Shown here: piece after piece, positions 36,542 through 44,597 of the stretch
Layout of the letters: every line of letters begins with the position of its first letter
How positions within the stretch are numbered: the stretch's first letter is position 1
Source: Myxococcus eversor
Lineage (GTDB): Bacteria > Myxococcota > Myxococcia > Myxococcales > Myxococcaceae
Direction of reading: 5' to 3'
NCBI RefSeq assembly: GCF_010894455.1
Contig: NZ_JAAIXY010000012.1
Location: forward strand, 186,001-250,000
DNA length: 64,000 nt
Position numbers and translations under genes: made by a program
Notes under the pieces: model-generated
What the model was told of the DNA's origin: nothing
The model's database searches: none
What the model saw: the letters and a program-made list of their open reading frames with translations, nothing else

Positions 36542-37762
36542 GTGCAAGCGCTGCTCGTCTTCCTCGCCATCGCGGCGCTGTCCCTGCTCGCCTCGAGTCC
36601 GGCGTTGGATCCGGTGCGCTTCCCGGCGCTGGCCCGGCTGGCGGCGGGGGGCTTCTTGTTCCTGCTCTTCGGCGTGGTGCTGGGCCCGTCGGTGGTGGGG
36701 GTGTTGTCCGAGGAGGACCTGTACCTCCTGCGGCCGGTGATGGCGCTGGGGCTGGGCACCGCGGGCGTCATCCTGGGATTGAACCTGGAGCCCCGGCTGC
36801 TGCGGCTGTTGCCCCGGCCGGTGTATTCGGCGGCCCTGGCGCACGCGGGGACGGCGTTCCTCTTCGTCACGGTGCCGTTGTTCGTCCCGCTGCTGTTGAC
36901 GGCGCGGCCGTCGCTGCATGCGGCCGTGGGGGCCGCGTCGCTCCTGGGCGCGGCGGCGAGCCTGTCCTCGGGACACTTCGCGGTGCTGGCGTACCGGAGC
37001 GGGCGGATGGACCGCGCGCGAGGCCTGGGCGTGGCGCTGTTGACGATGCTGGATGACGCGGTGGGGCTGGTGGTGCTGGCCGTGGCGCTGCTCCTGGGCG
37101 CGGCGCCCACGGCGGGCGAGGGCCTGGGGCTGGTGTGTCTGGCGGTGTTGCTGGGCATCCTGTGTGGCGCGCTGCTGGCGTTCCTCACCCACGCGCTGAA
37201 GGACCCCGCGGAGCTGGCGACGGTGACGCTGGGGATGGTGGCGCTGGTGGGCGGCGCGGCGGCGTACCTGAGGGTGTCCGCGCTCCTGGCGGGCGTGGCG
37301 TGTGGGGCGACGCTGGCGCTGGTGGGAGGGCGCACCACGGAGCGGGTGGCGCGGGCGCTGGGACGGGTGGAGCGGCCGGTGTTCCTGGTGCTGGTGTTCC
37401 TGGTCGGCTGCGGCGTGTACACGCGCGACTGGGCGGCGTGGGCGCTGGTGCCGGGCTTCGTGGGACTGCGCTTTTTGGGGAAGGTGGTGGGCGGCACGCT
37501 GGCGCAGCGCTTCGCCCGGGGCGTGCTGGAGCTGCCGCCTCGCGTGGGCTACGCGCTGATCGCCCAGGGGGGCCTCGCGCTGTGTCTGGTCGCCGAGTAC
37601 CAGCTCCTGGTTCCGGGCGGACTGTCCCGCCGCGTGCTGGACGTGGTGGTGGTGGGCGCGGTGGTGAACGAGCTCTTGGCGGGGCAGGCCTTCCGTCAGG
37701 TCACCACACCTTTGGCCCGCATGAAGCCCGTGCCTCCTCCGGACGTGGGGGTGGCGACATGA
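36542..37762 (+). CDS. CPA2-family cation:proton antiporter, first of a pair
   Basis: This 406-residue protein has about 12 hydrophobic helices and matches the Na+/H+ exchanger (Kef/NapA-like) fold. It has FGVVLGPSVVGVL in helix 1-2, SGHFAVLAYRSGRMDRARG, and the paired acidic residues in LLTMLDDAVGLVVLA at the expected ion-binding helix. No C-terminal TrkA-N/RCK domain is present, so gating must come from elsewhere, perhaps the PII-like protein upstream. The start is a GTG at 36542. Its stop overlaps the start of the second antiporter by four bases (ATGA). Confidence 0.85.
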   Translation: MQALLVFLAIAALSLLASSPALDPVRFPALARLAAGGFLFLLFGVVLGPSVVGVLSEEDLYLLRPVMALGLGTAGVILGLNLEPRLLRLLPRPVYSAALAHAGTAFLFVTVPLFVPLLLTARPSLHAAVGAASLLGAAASLSSGHFAVLAYRSGRMDRARGLGVALLTMLDDAVGLVVLAVALLLGAAPTAGEGLGLVCLAVLLGILCGALLAFLTHALKDPAELATVTLGMVALVGGAAAYLRVSALLAGVACGATLALVGGRTTERVARALGRVERPVFLVLVFLVGCGVYTRDWAAWALVPGFVGLRFLGKVVGGTLAQRFARGVLELPPRVGYALIAQGGLALCLVAEYQLLVPGGLSRRVLDVVVVGAVVNELLAGQAFRQVTTPLARMKPVPPPDVGVAT

Positions 37763-39057
37763 AGGGCGCGGTGGCCCGGCTGCTGTTGGTGATGGGGCTC
37801 TTGGCCATCATCAGCCGCGCCCAGGTGCTGCGCGTGGACTCGGGCACTCCGGTGACGCTGGCGGCCGGGGCGCTGCTGTTGTGCGGCCTGTTCGCGGGCA
37901 AGGTGGCCAAGGGGATGGGGCTGCCCCGGCTCACGGGATATCTCCTGGTGGGCGTGGCCGTGGGCCCGTACGTGCTGGGCTTCATCCCGGGCGAGGGCGT
38001 GAAGGGGTTGGACCTGGTGAAGGGGCTGGCGGTGAGCCTCATCGCGCTGGTGGCGGGCACGGAGCTGCGCCTGGGGCTCATCCGCCGCGTGGGCGCGCGG
38101 GTGGCGCTCTTGTGCGCGGCCGTGTGCGGCGTGACGTTCATCGTGTGCTTCGCGGCGACCGTCGCGCTCAAGCCGCTCCTGCCGTTCCTGGCGACCCTGA
38201 CCTTGCCTCAGGTATTGGCGGTCAGCGCGCTGTTGTCCACGGTGGTGGTGTCGTTCTCTCCCACGGTGACCATCGCCATCGTCCAGGAGACGAGCGCGCG
38301 AGGCTCGTTCACCGAGTTCCTGATGGCGCTGGTCATCATCGGCGACCTGTTCGTGATGGTGGCCTTCGCGCTGGCCGCGGGCCTGACGCGAGCGACCTTC
38401 GGTGGCGGACTGGACGTGGCGGGGTTGTTGAGTGGGGTGGGGTGGGAGCTGTTCGGCTCGGTGGCGGTGGGCGGCCTGCTCGCGGTGGCGATGCTCGTCT
38501 ACATGCGGGGCGTGAAGCAGGAGCTGCCGCTGTTCCTGGTGGGACTGTCCTTCGCGGCGGCGGAAGGGGGCACGCGCCTTCACCTGTCCCCGCTGCTGGT
38601 GTCGCTGGCGGCCGGGGCGCTCATCGCCAACCTGGACGAGCGCGAGGGCGAGCGCATCCACCACGCGATCCAGCGGGCGGGCCTGCCGGTGTTCGCGCTC
38701 TTCTTCGCGGCGGCGGGCGCGGGGTTGAAGCTGGACGCGCTGGTGACGGTGGGGCCGGCGGCGCTGCTGCTGGTGGTGCTGCGGGGAGGGGCCATCTGGT
38801 TCTCCTGCCGACGCTTCGCCCCCGCGGACGACCCGCGTTTGAAGAGCCACCTGTGGATGGGACTCATCTCCCAGGCGGGGGTGACGTTTGGCCTGGCGGC
38901 GCTGGTGTCGAGGACGTTCCCCTCGTTCGGCCCCCAGGTGGAGGTGCTCATCGTGGCGATGATCACCGCGCACGAGCTGGTGGGTCCGGTGCTGACCAGA
39001 CGTGCACTGACGGCCAGTGGCGAAGTCAGGACGGACGAGGCGCCGGGAACCGCGTAG
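37759..39057 (+). CDS. CPA2-family cation:proton antiporter, second of a pair
   Basis: This 432-residue protein has 12-13 hydrophobic helices: MGLPRLTGYLLVGVAVGPYVLGFIPGEGVKGLDLVKGLAVSLIALVAGTELRL is the classic N-terminal Kef-like hairpin. The ion-binding helix reads LMALVIIGDLFVMVAF, with a single Asp where the upstream protein has an Asp pair. Translation is coupled to the upstream antiporter through ATGA. Two unlike antiporters in one operon suggest a hetero-oligomer or two different ion specificities. No RCK domain is present. Confidence 0.87.
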   Translation: MKGAVARLLLVMGLLAIISRAQVLRVDSGTPVTLAAGALLLCGLFAGKVAKGMGLPRLTGYLLVGVAVGPYVLGFIPGEGVKGLDLVKGLAVSLIALVAGTELRLGLIRRVGARVALLCAAVCGVTFIVCFAATVALKPLLPFLATLTLPQVLAVSALLSTVVVSFSPTVTIAIVQETSARGSFTEFLMALVIIGDLFVMVAFALAAGLTRATFGGGLDVAGLLSGVGWELFGSVAVGGLLAVAMLVYMRGVKQELPLFLVGLSFAAAEGGTRLHLSPLLVSLAAGALIANLDEREGERIHHAIQRAGLPVFALFFAAAGAGLKLDALVTVGPAALLLVVLRGGAIWFSCRRFAPADDPRLKSHLWMGLISQAGVTFGLAALVSRTFPSFGPQVEVLIVAMITAHELVGPVLTRRALTASGEVRTDEAPGTA

Positions 39058-39091
39058 GCTGCCTCCCCTCGCAGGAGGCAAGAAAGACATC

Positions 39092-39703
39092 ATGGCCGCA
39101 CCCATCCTCGAGGTGGACATGGAGCACCCCTCCCCGCGCCACATCCAGCGCGCCGTGGAGGTGCTCGAGCGCGGCGGGCTCATCGCCTATCCGACGGACA
39201 CGTACTACGGCATGGGCTGTGATTTGGGCTCGAAGCGGGCCATCGAACGGCTCTACCAGCTCAAGGGCCGCGACAAGAAGAAGCCCCTGTCCTTCCTGTG
39301 TCCGGACCTGTCGGACGTCGCTCGCTACGCTCACGTCAGCAATTTCGCGTACCGAACAATGAAGGGTCTCACCCCTGGCGCGTTTACCTTCATCCTCGAG
39401 GCGACGCGATTGGTGCCTGATTTGATGATGACCCGGCAGAAGCAGGTGGGTATCCGGGTCCCGGATGCCCCCCTGGCCCGCGAGCTGGCTCGCGCGCTGG
39501 GGCGTCCTCTCGTGACGACGTCGGTGAGCAACACCCAGGGTGAGCCGCTCACGGACGCGCGGGAGATAAAGGAGGAGTTCGGCCATGGGCTGGAGCTCAT
39601 CCTTGACGGGGGTGTGACGTTGAACGAACCGTCGACAGTGGTTTCACTCATTGGCGATACGCTTGAAATCCTCCGGCAGGGCAAGGGTAGGCTGGAGGAC
39701 TGA
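39092..39703 (+). CDS. L-threonylcarbamoyladenylate synthase-like (YrdC/Sua5 family)
   Basis: This 203-residue single-domain protein of the YrdC fold makes the activated threonylcarbamoyl-AMP used for the t6A37 tRNA modification. Supporting elements are GGLIAYPTDTYYGMGCD, the substrate-site IxxxKGRDKKKPLSFL and SVSNTQGEP. It is close to the YciO branch, whose exact function is less certain. AGGAGG lies 13 bases before the ATG, which is longer than usual but there is no closer start in frame. Confidence 0.87.
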   Translation: MAAPILEVDMEHPSPRHIQRAVEVLERGGLIAYPTDTYYGMGCDLGSKRAIERLYQLKGRDKKKPLSFLCPDLSDVARYAHVSNFAYRTMKGLTPGAFTFILEATRLVPDLMMTRQKQVGIRVPDAPLARELARALGRPLVTTSVSNTQGEPLTDAREIKEEFGHGLELILDGGVTLNEPSTVVSLIGDTLEILRQGKGRLED

Positions 39704-39730
39704 AACTCGAACAAGAAGAGGGGGGCCACC

Positions 39731-40711
39731 GTGGAATCAGGGGCCGCGGAGCCAGTGCGAACGGACATGCCACAGCACGTCCCATCGCCAGTCAGGTTGC
39801 TATTGCTGCTGTTGTTTCGCCCGGTGGACCTGCACTACAGGCTCCGGGCGGCGGGAATCCTCGCGCCAGGGGGGCGCATCGGCCAGTTGTGGCGGGAGCA
39901 GGGTGAGGGTGGACGCGCCGCGGGGCTCTATGTCCGGCGGATGTTGCTCTTGCTGGTGGTGGGTTCGCCCCTGGTGACGGGGCTGTTGGGATTGGGGCTC
40001 TACTGCGCGGGCATTCCACTTCGCGGCGGCTGGGCGGTGTCCGCGTTGTGTTGTTCGGCCGCGGGGCTGGCGCTCGCACAGGTGTCAGGACTGGCGGCCG
40101 GGGTGATGCTGGGCTCGCTGGCCAGTCTGTCCATGCTGGTGGGTTTGCATGCCACCGCGGCGGGGGCCTTCGGGCCGGTGCTCGGCGGTGGAGCGGGAGT
40201 CGCCGTGGGGGTGTGTCTGGGCATGGTGTCCGGGCTGTCGGTGGGGAGCATCGCGAGCATCTCCGGCGGGAGAGGTCCTTCCGTGTGGCGGGTGCAGACG
40301 GCGGCCATCATCACCAGCGTGGTGCCCATGGTGGTGTGGAGCCGTCAGGCCAATGTGTCCTTCGCGGGCGCGGTGGCGGCGGCGGCGCTGGTGGCCTTCC
40401 TGGTGAGTGCGTTCAGGCTGCCGCTGTATGCGCTGGAGGTGCTGGCGTCGGCGACGGCGTATGCCGTGGAGCGGTGGACGGGACGTCCGACGCTGCAGTG
40501 GGTGCCCGTGCGCCACCACAACCTGAGCTATCTGCCACACCCGTTCCTGGGCAGGCACCTGGCGCTGGCGGTGCGATCGCGGCCCGCGGAGGTGCTCGCG
40601 GTGGCGGATGCGTGCCTGCGCTCGCCGGGGAACATCCTGGTGGGCTGGCCGTGGGTGGTGCAGGCGCTGGAGCAGGCCTCCACGGAGGGCGCGGGTGGGC
40701 CGCGTCCCTGA
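39731..40711 (+). CDS. Orphan polytopic membrane protein
   Basis: This 326-residue protein belongs to no family I recognise. After a polar N-terminus and the segment RLLLLLLFRPVDLHYRLRAAG, it has about seven hydrophobic helices between residues 65 and 245. Several are very rich in Gly/Ala/Val (GPVLGGGAGVAVGVCLGMVSGLSVGSIASISGG), as in channel- or transporter-like bundles. A soluble C-terminal segment starts WVPVRHHNLSYLPHPFLGRHLALAVR. The GTG start has GAGGGGGG upstream. It follows the YrdC gene by 27 bases and may be cotranscribed. Confidence 0.6.
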   Translation: MESGAAEPVRTDMPQHVPSPVRLLLLLLFRPVDLHYRLRAAGILAPGGRIGQLWREQGEGGRAAGLYVRRMLLLLVVGSPLVTGLLGLGLYCAGIPLRGGWAVSALCCSAAGLALAQVSGLAAGVMLGSLASLSMLVGLHATAAGAFGPVLGGGAGVAVGVCLGMVSGLSVGSIASISGGRGPSVWRVQTAAIITSVVPMVVWSRQANVSFAGAVAAAALVAFLVSAFRLPLYALEVLASATAYAVERWTGRPTLQWVPVRHHNLSYLPHPFLGRHLALAVRSRPAEVLAVADACLRSPGNILVGWPWVVQALEQASTEGAGGPRP

Positions 40712-40775
40712 GTCCGGGGGCGTGGCGCGCGGGTCGACAGATTGCCTCCGGGCGGGGCTCCGCTAGCCTGGGGGC

Positions 40776-41705
40776 ATGGAAGGATTGCTCGACGCGTTCA
40801 TCGCCTTCATCCGCGCGGAGCGTGGGCTGTCCGGCAAGACGGTGGATGCCTATGCCGCGGACCTGACCTCCTACTTCGAGGACCTGCGCGCGCGGGGCGT
40901 GGAGGACGCGACGCGCGTCCGTCAGGAGGACGTGACGGCGCACCTGTCGTCGCTGTCCCGGGGCGGGCTGGGCAAGCGCAGTCAGGCGAGGCACCTGGCC
41001 GCGCTCCGGGGCTTCCACCGCTTCCTGGTCGCCGAGCGACTGGCGGACAAGGACCCGACGGAGGACGTGGACACGCCGCGCTCGGCGAAGAAGCTGCCAT
41101 CGTTCCTGACGTTGGACGAGGTGGAGCAGTTGCTGGCCGCGCCGGACGAGCGGACGCCGGCGGGGCTGCGCGACAAGGCGATGCTGGAGGTGCTCTACGC
41201 CACGGGCCTGCGCGTCAGCGAGCTGTGTGGGCTGGGCGTCAACGACGTGCAGTTGAGCGCGGGCTACCTGGTGGCGAAGGGCAAGGGCGCCAAGGAGCGC
41301 GTGGTGCCGTTGGGGCGCGTGGCGGTGGAGAAGACTCAGGAGTACCTGGGCAACTCCCGCCCGGCGATGCTCGGTCGGCGCGAGTCGCGGGCCCTGTTCG
41401 TGACGCCTCGGGGGTCGGGCTTCACGAGGCAGGGGTTCTGGAAGCTGATCAAGCGGTATGCGCTGAAGGCGGGCATCCTCAAGCCCATTTCTCCCCACAA
41501 GCTGCGGCACTCCTTCGCTACACACTTGGTGGAGCGGGGGGCGGACTTGAGGGCCGTGCAGCAGATGCTCGGGCACGCGGACCTGGCCACGACGCAGATC
41601 TACACCCACGTCAACAGCGCCCGCCTGCGCTCCGTCTACGACGAGTTCCATCCGCGCAGTGACGTGTTCGTCCCCAAGCCGAAGAAGCGGAAGTCGGCGT
41701 CGTAG
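40776..41705 (+). CDS. Tyrosine recombinase XerC/XerD
   Basis: This 309-residue recombinase resolves chromosome dimers at dif with a partner Xer protein. The N-terminal SAM-like domain spans about residues 4-90 (FIAFIRAERGLSGKTVDAYAADL). The catalytic domain carries Arg146 (GLRVSELCGL), Lys in VAKGKGAKERVVPLG, the HxLRHSFATH box, the second His in LGHADLATTQIYTHV, and nucleophile Tyr276. Size and sequence fit a housekeeping Xer protein better than a phage integrase; XerD is more likely than XerC but not certain. Confidence 0.93.
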   Translation: MEGLLDAFIAFIRAERGLSGKTVDAYAADLTSYFEDLRARGVEDATRVRQEDVTAHLSSLSRGGLGKRSQARHLAALRGFHRFLVAERLADKDPTEDVDTPRSAKKLPSFLTLDEVEQLLAAPDERTPAGLRDKAMLEVLYATGLRVSELCGLGVNDVQLSAGYLVAKGKGAKERVVPLGRVAVEKTQEYLGNSRPAMLGRRESRALFVTPRGSGFTRQGFWKLIKRYALKAGILKPISPHKLRHSFATHLVERGADLRAVQQMLGHADLATTQIYTHVNSARLRSVYDEFHPRSDVFVPKPKKRKSAS

Positions 41706-41844
41706 ATTCACGTGTTCCGGGGTCTGGCGGTGGGTGGATTCGACATGTCAGACCGGGCACTAGACTGCCTACGTACCAGGTGGACACCCTTGAAGGTGGG
41801 GTGTTACGGATGGGACCTCTGAGGTTCCATCGACGGAGGTGGGC

Positions 41845-42459
41845 GTGGGGCGGAACAAGGGCAAGAAGCCGGCGACGTACGAGGACATCGAAGCGCTTCC
41901 GGTGGGGTGGGTGGGGGAGATTGTCGAAGGGTTGTTGTATGCGTCGCCGCGCCCGGCGATGGCGCATCTGCATGTGGCGTCGCGGCTCGGGGCGTTGCTC
42001 ATGCAGCCCTTCGATTGGGCACGGGGTGGTCCCGGAGGCTGGTGGTTGCTGAACGAGCCGGAGCTTCATCTGGGGGAGAACGTCGTGGTGCCGGACCTCG
42101 CGGCCTGGCGCCGCGAGCGGGTTCCGGAGCCACCGGACCCGGAGACTCCGTGGCTCTCGCTGGCTCCCGACTGGGTTTGCGAGGTGCTGTCACCTTCGAC
42201 GCGAAGCACGGACCGCGTCCGCAAGCTGCCGCTGTACCACCGAAGCGACGTGCGACATGCGTGGCTCATCGACCCGTTGCGGTGTTCCCTCGAAAGCTAT
42301 CGGAGTGGGAACCGAGGCTGGGAGCGCGTGGGCCTTCATGAGGGGCCCGCCGTGATTCGCGAGGAGCCCTTCGAGGCGGTGCCGCTCGACCTGGGGCTGA
42401 TCTGGCTGCCACGTCGTGGCGGCAAGGGACACAAGGTGGACGCTGTCATTCTCCCTTGA
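41845..42459 (+). CDS. Uma2-family protein, copy 1
   Basis: This 204-residue protein of the Uma2/DUF820 family adopts a PD-(D/E)xK nuclease-like fold. The family pattern is YEDIEALPVGWVGEIVEGLLYASPRP, PELHLGENVVVPDLAAWRRER, and WVCEVLSPSTRSTDRVRKLPLYHRSDVRHAWLIDP. The putative catalytic acid-lysine residues fall in PDLAAW and EVLSPST...K. Its function in any bacterium is unsettled. The GTG at 41845 is chosen over the GTG at 41839 because it aligns with the ATG of copy 2 and has GGAGG five bases upstream. Confidence 0.88.
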   Translation: MGRNKGKKPATYEDIEALPVGWVGEIVEGLLYASPRPAMAHLHVASRLGALLMQPFDWARGGPGGWWLLNEPELHLGENVVVPDLAAWRRERVPEPPDPETPWLSLAPDWVCEVLSPSTRSTDRVRKLPLYHRSDVRHAWLIDPLRCSLESYRSGNRGWERVGLHEGPAVIREEPFEAVPLDLGLIWLPRRGGKGHKVDAVILP

Positions 42460-42510
42460 GGATGCGGTGTTGCGGAGAGGACCTCGGAGGTTCCATCGAA
42501 GGAGGTGGGT

Positions 42511-43122
42511 ATGGGGCAGGGCAAGGGTAGAAAGCCAGCGACGTACGAGGACATCGAAGCGCTTCCGGTCGGTTGGGTGGGGGAGATTGTCGAGGACTTG
42601 CTGTATGCGTCGCCGCGTCCGGCGGTGAGGCATCTGCATGTGGCATCACGACTCGGAATCCTGCTGGGGATGCCCTTCGAGCTGGGCCCGGGTGGACCGG
42701 GCGGCTGGTGGTTTCTGGATGAGCCGGAGCTGCACTTCGGGCGTGATGTCCTCGTCCCGGATCTGGCGGGTTGGCGTCGGGAGCGTGTCCCGGAGCCACC
42801 GCATGATGTGCCCTGGCTGACGCAGGCGCCGGATTGGGTCTGTGAGGTGCTGTCTCCCTCGACGGAGACAAAAGACCGGCTCCGCAAGCTGCCCGTCTAT
42901 CACCGTGAAGGCGTGCGGCATGTGTGGCTCATCGACCCCGCGCGGCGCTCGCTGGAGGTGTATCGCCATGGCTCCGGGGGCTGGGCGCCGGGAGAGCGCT
43001 ATTCGGGGGACATCATCGCTCGCGTGGAGCCGTTCGAGGCCGCGGTCCTGGCGCTCGACTTGCTCTGGTTGCCCCGGCCGGAAGCGGAGCGCGGCGAGCG
43101 CACTCCGTCGTCCTCACGTTGA
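42511..43122 (+). CDS. Uma2-family protein, copy 2
   Basis: This 203-residue paralog of the preceding gene has the same motifs (YEDIEALPVGWVGEIVEDLLYASPRP, VLVPDLAGWRRERVPEPP, VCEVLSPSTETKDRLRKLPVYHREGVRHVWLIDP). The duplication includes the leader: a nearly identical stretch of about 30 bases ending GGAGGTGGG precedes both starts (41815-41844 and 42480-42510). The copies have diverged moderately in the middle and at the C-terminus, so the event is not recent and both look intact. Confidence 0.88.
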   Translation: MGQGKGRKPATYEDIEALPVGWVGEIVEDLLYASPRPAVRHLHVASRLGILLGMPFELGPGGPGGWWFLDEPELHFGRDVLVPDLAGWRRERVPEPPHDVPWLTQAPDWVCEVLSPSTETKDRLRKLPVYHREGVRHVWLIDPARRSLEVYRHGSGGWAPGERYSGDIIARVEPFEAAVLALDLLWLPRPEAERGERTPSSSR

Positions 43123-43133
43123 ATCGGCGCGGC

Positions 43134-44318
43134 TCAGGGGGCCACGTTGACGACGGGGATTCCGAACGGGTCCGTGCTCGTGCGCCTCGCTTCGGTGGAC
43201 GACTCGGCTTCGGGCAGGGGGGCGACATGAATCAGCCCGCTCGCCATCAGCCGGTGCACCGAGCGCGACGCCGCCAGCTCTCCCATGGCCGCGGTGCGCA
43301 GGGCCTGACGGATGCTCCGGCTGCCGCGCAGCTTCGAGTACAGGTAGAGGTCGTCCGCCGTGAGCTGCGATGGGGTAGGGCGGGGGATGGGCTCGAACAC
43401 GAGCCGGCCGTCCAGCGCGAACAGCTCGTCGCTCAGGGCCAGCGTCAGGCGCACCTCCGCCTCGCGATAAAGCGCGTGGGCCTCGGGCACGGAGCCGCGC
43501 TCGAGAATCTGCGCGGCCAGCGCCACCGCGTGGTCGTACTTCCCCGTCTCCAGGAATCGCTTCACCAGGGTCAGGAGCTCGGCCAGCTCAGCGGCTTCGC
43601 CGACCTTCGGACCCTTGGCCATCCGGGGAGACAGCGCGCCCCGGCGATACAGGTGGAGGATCCACCGCGCCGCGAACAGCGGGGCCTCCTTCGCCGTGGC
43701 CAGCATCTCGCTCAGGGTGGCGCCGCCCGCCGCCAGCTCCAGCAGCTTGTCCTCCTCCTCGGAGAACGTCTCCACGGCGAACTCGCGGAACACCCTGAAC
43801 GTGGCGTCCAGGTGCGGGAAGACGTCGCGGAACATCGTCCACTCGCGCAGCCGTGTCACCGCGTCCCGGTGGAGGCCGTTCAGCGAGAGCTTCAGTCCCA
43901 CGGCGCGGGAGGCGGGGGGCAGCTTCGGCGTGAACTCCACCTCTCCCGACTCCCAGCCGTAGCAGTCGAAGAGGGCCTCGCGTGCCTTGTGCTCCATCGC
44001 CTCGATGAGGCGCGGCAGCTCCACGAAGCAGCGCTGCACCAGGAAGGTGCCGTACGGCGTGCCCGCTCCTTCCGCCGCCTCGAAGGCCGCCGCGGCCCGG
44101 GGCGCGTCCAGGATGCGCAGGTTCACCAGCACCTGGGCCAGGTGCTCCCGGGGGTCATTCGAGCTCTCACCGACGAGGAAGCCGTCCTTCACCTGGAAAC
44201 AGCGTTGGATGGCGCCGCGCTCCACCCTCAGCGTGCCCTCCACTCCGGCACCCGAGAACAGCGGCGGCATCACCATCTGCAGGCGATAGCTGGCGAGACT
44301 TCCCTTGAATGACTCCAT
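43134..44318 (-). CDS. DUF4388 domain protein
   Basis: This 394-residue protein begins MESFKGSLASYRLQMVMPPLFSGAGVEGTLRVERGAIQRCFQVKDGFLVGESSNDPREHLAQVLV. That is the DUF4388 (PATAN-like) module, abundant in myxobacteria and found in signalling proteins. The remaining 320 residues are mainly helical with no recognised enzyme motif. It is cytoplasmic. The precise role is unknown; related domains act as adaptors for two-component and gliding signalling. It is divergent from trpS. Confidence 0.8.
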   Translation of the reverse strand: MESFKGSLASYRLQMVMPPLFSGAGVEGTLRVERGAIQRCFQVKDGFLVGESSNDPREHLAQVLVNLRILDAPRAAAAFEAAEGAGTPYGTFLVQRCFVELPRLIEAMEHKAREALFDCYGWESGEVEFTPKLPPASRAVGLKLSLNGLHRDAVTRLREWTMFRDVFPHLDATFRVFREFAVETFSEEEDKLLELAAGGATLSEMLATAKEAPLFAARWILHLYRRGALSPRMAKGPKVGEAAELAELLTLVKRFLETGKYDHAVALAAQILERGSVPEAHALYREAEVRLTLALSDELFALDGRLVFEPIPRPTPSQLTADDLYLYSKLRGSRSIRQALRTAAMGELAASRSVHRLMASGLIHVAPLPEAESSTEARRTSTDPFGIPVVNVAP

Positions 44319-44543
44319 GCCGGTTCATCCTCCCGAGGTGAGGTTGCTCGCAGGTGAGGCGATCAGGGTACCGCTCCACCCACCACCGCTCAACCACAAG
44401 CCCTTGGAATCCCTCAGGATTTACGTGCGGGTCGGAATTTTTCAGGCAGGGACGCGGCGGGCATTCAGCAGGCAACGGATGCCAGCAGGGCTGAACGGAA
44501 GGTTGCAGGGGCACGGCGGGTATGCGACCACCCGCGCTCACAA

Positions 44544-44587
44544 GTCAGATTCGGAACTCGAATCTGACCCTTTTGACTCGCGATTCG
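44544..44587 (+). promoter_or_regulatory. Terminator-like hairpin in trpS leader with alternative pairing
   Basis: GTCAGATTCG (44544-44553) and CGAATCTGAC (44559-44568) form a perfect 10-bp stem with loop GAACT, followed by CCTTTT. It ends 29 bases before the trpS ATG. A copy of GATTCG at 44582-44587 can pair instead with CGAATC of the 3' arm, so a mutually exclusive structure is possible. No tandem Trp codons or T-box sequence was found. Confidence 0.5.
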
Positions 44588-44597
44588 GAACCCAGAC

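Noticed and set aside
39017-39091. Longer start for the YrdC-like protein at 39017
   Set aside because: It would overlap the end of the antiporter gene and add a basic segment absent from the family fold.
40776-41705. Xer-type recombinase as the integrase of a mobile island
   Set aside because: No tRNA, att repeats or other mobile genes are adjacent, and its length and motifs fit a housekeeping XerC/D.
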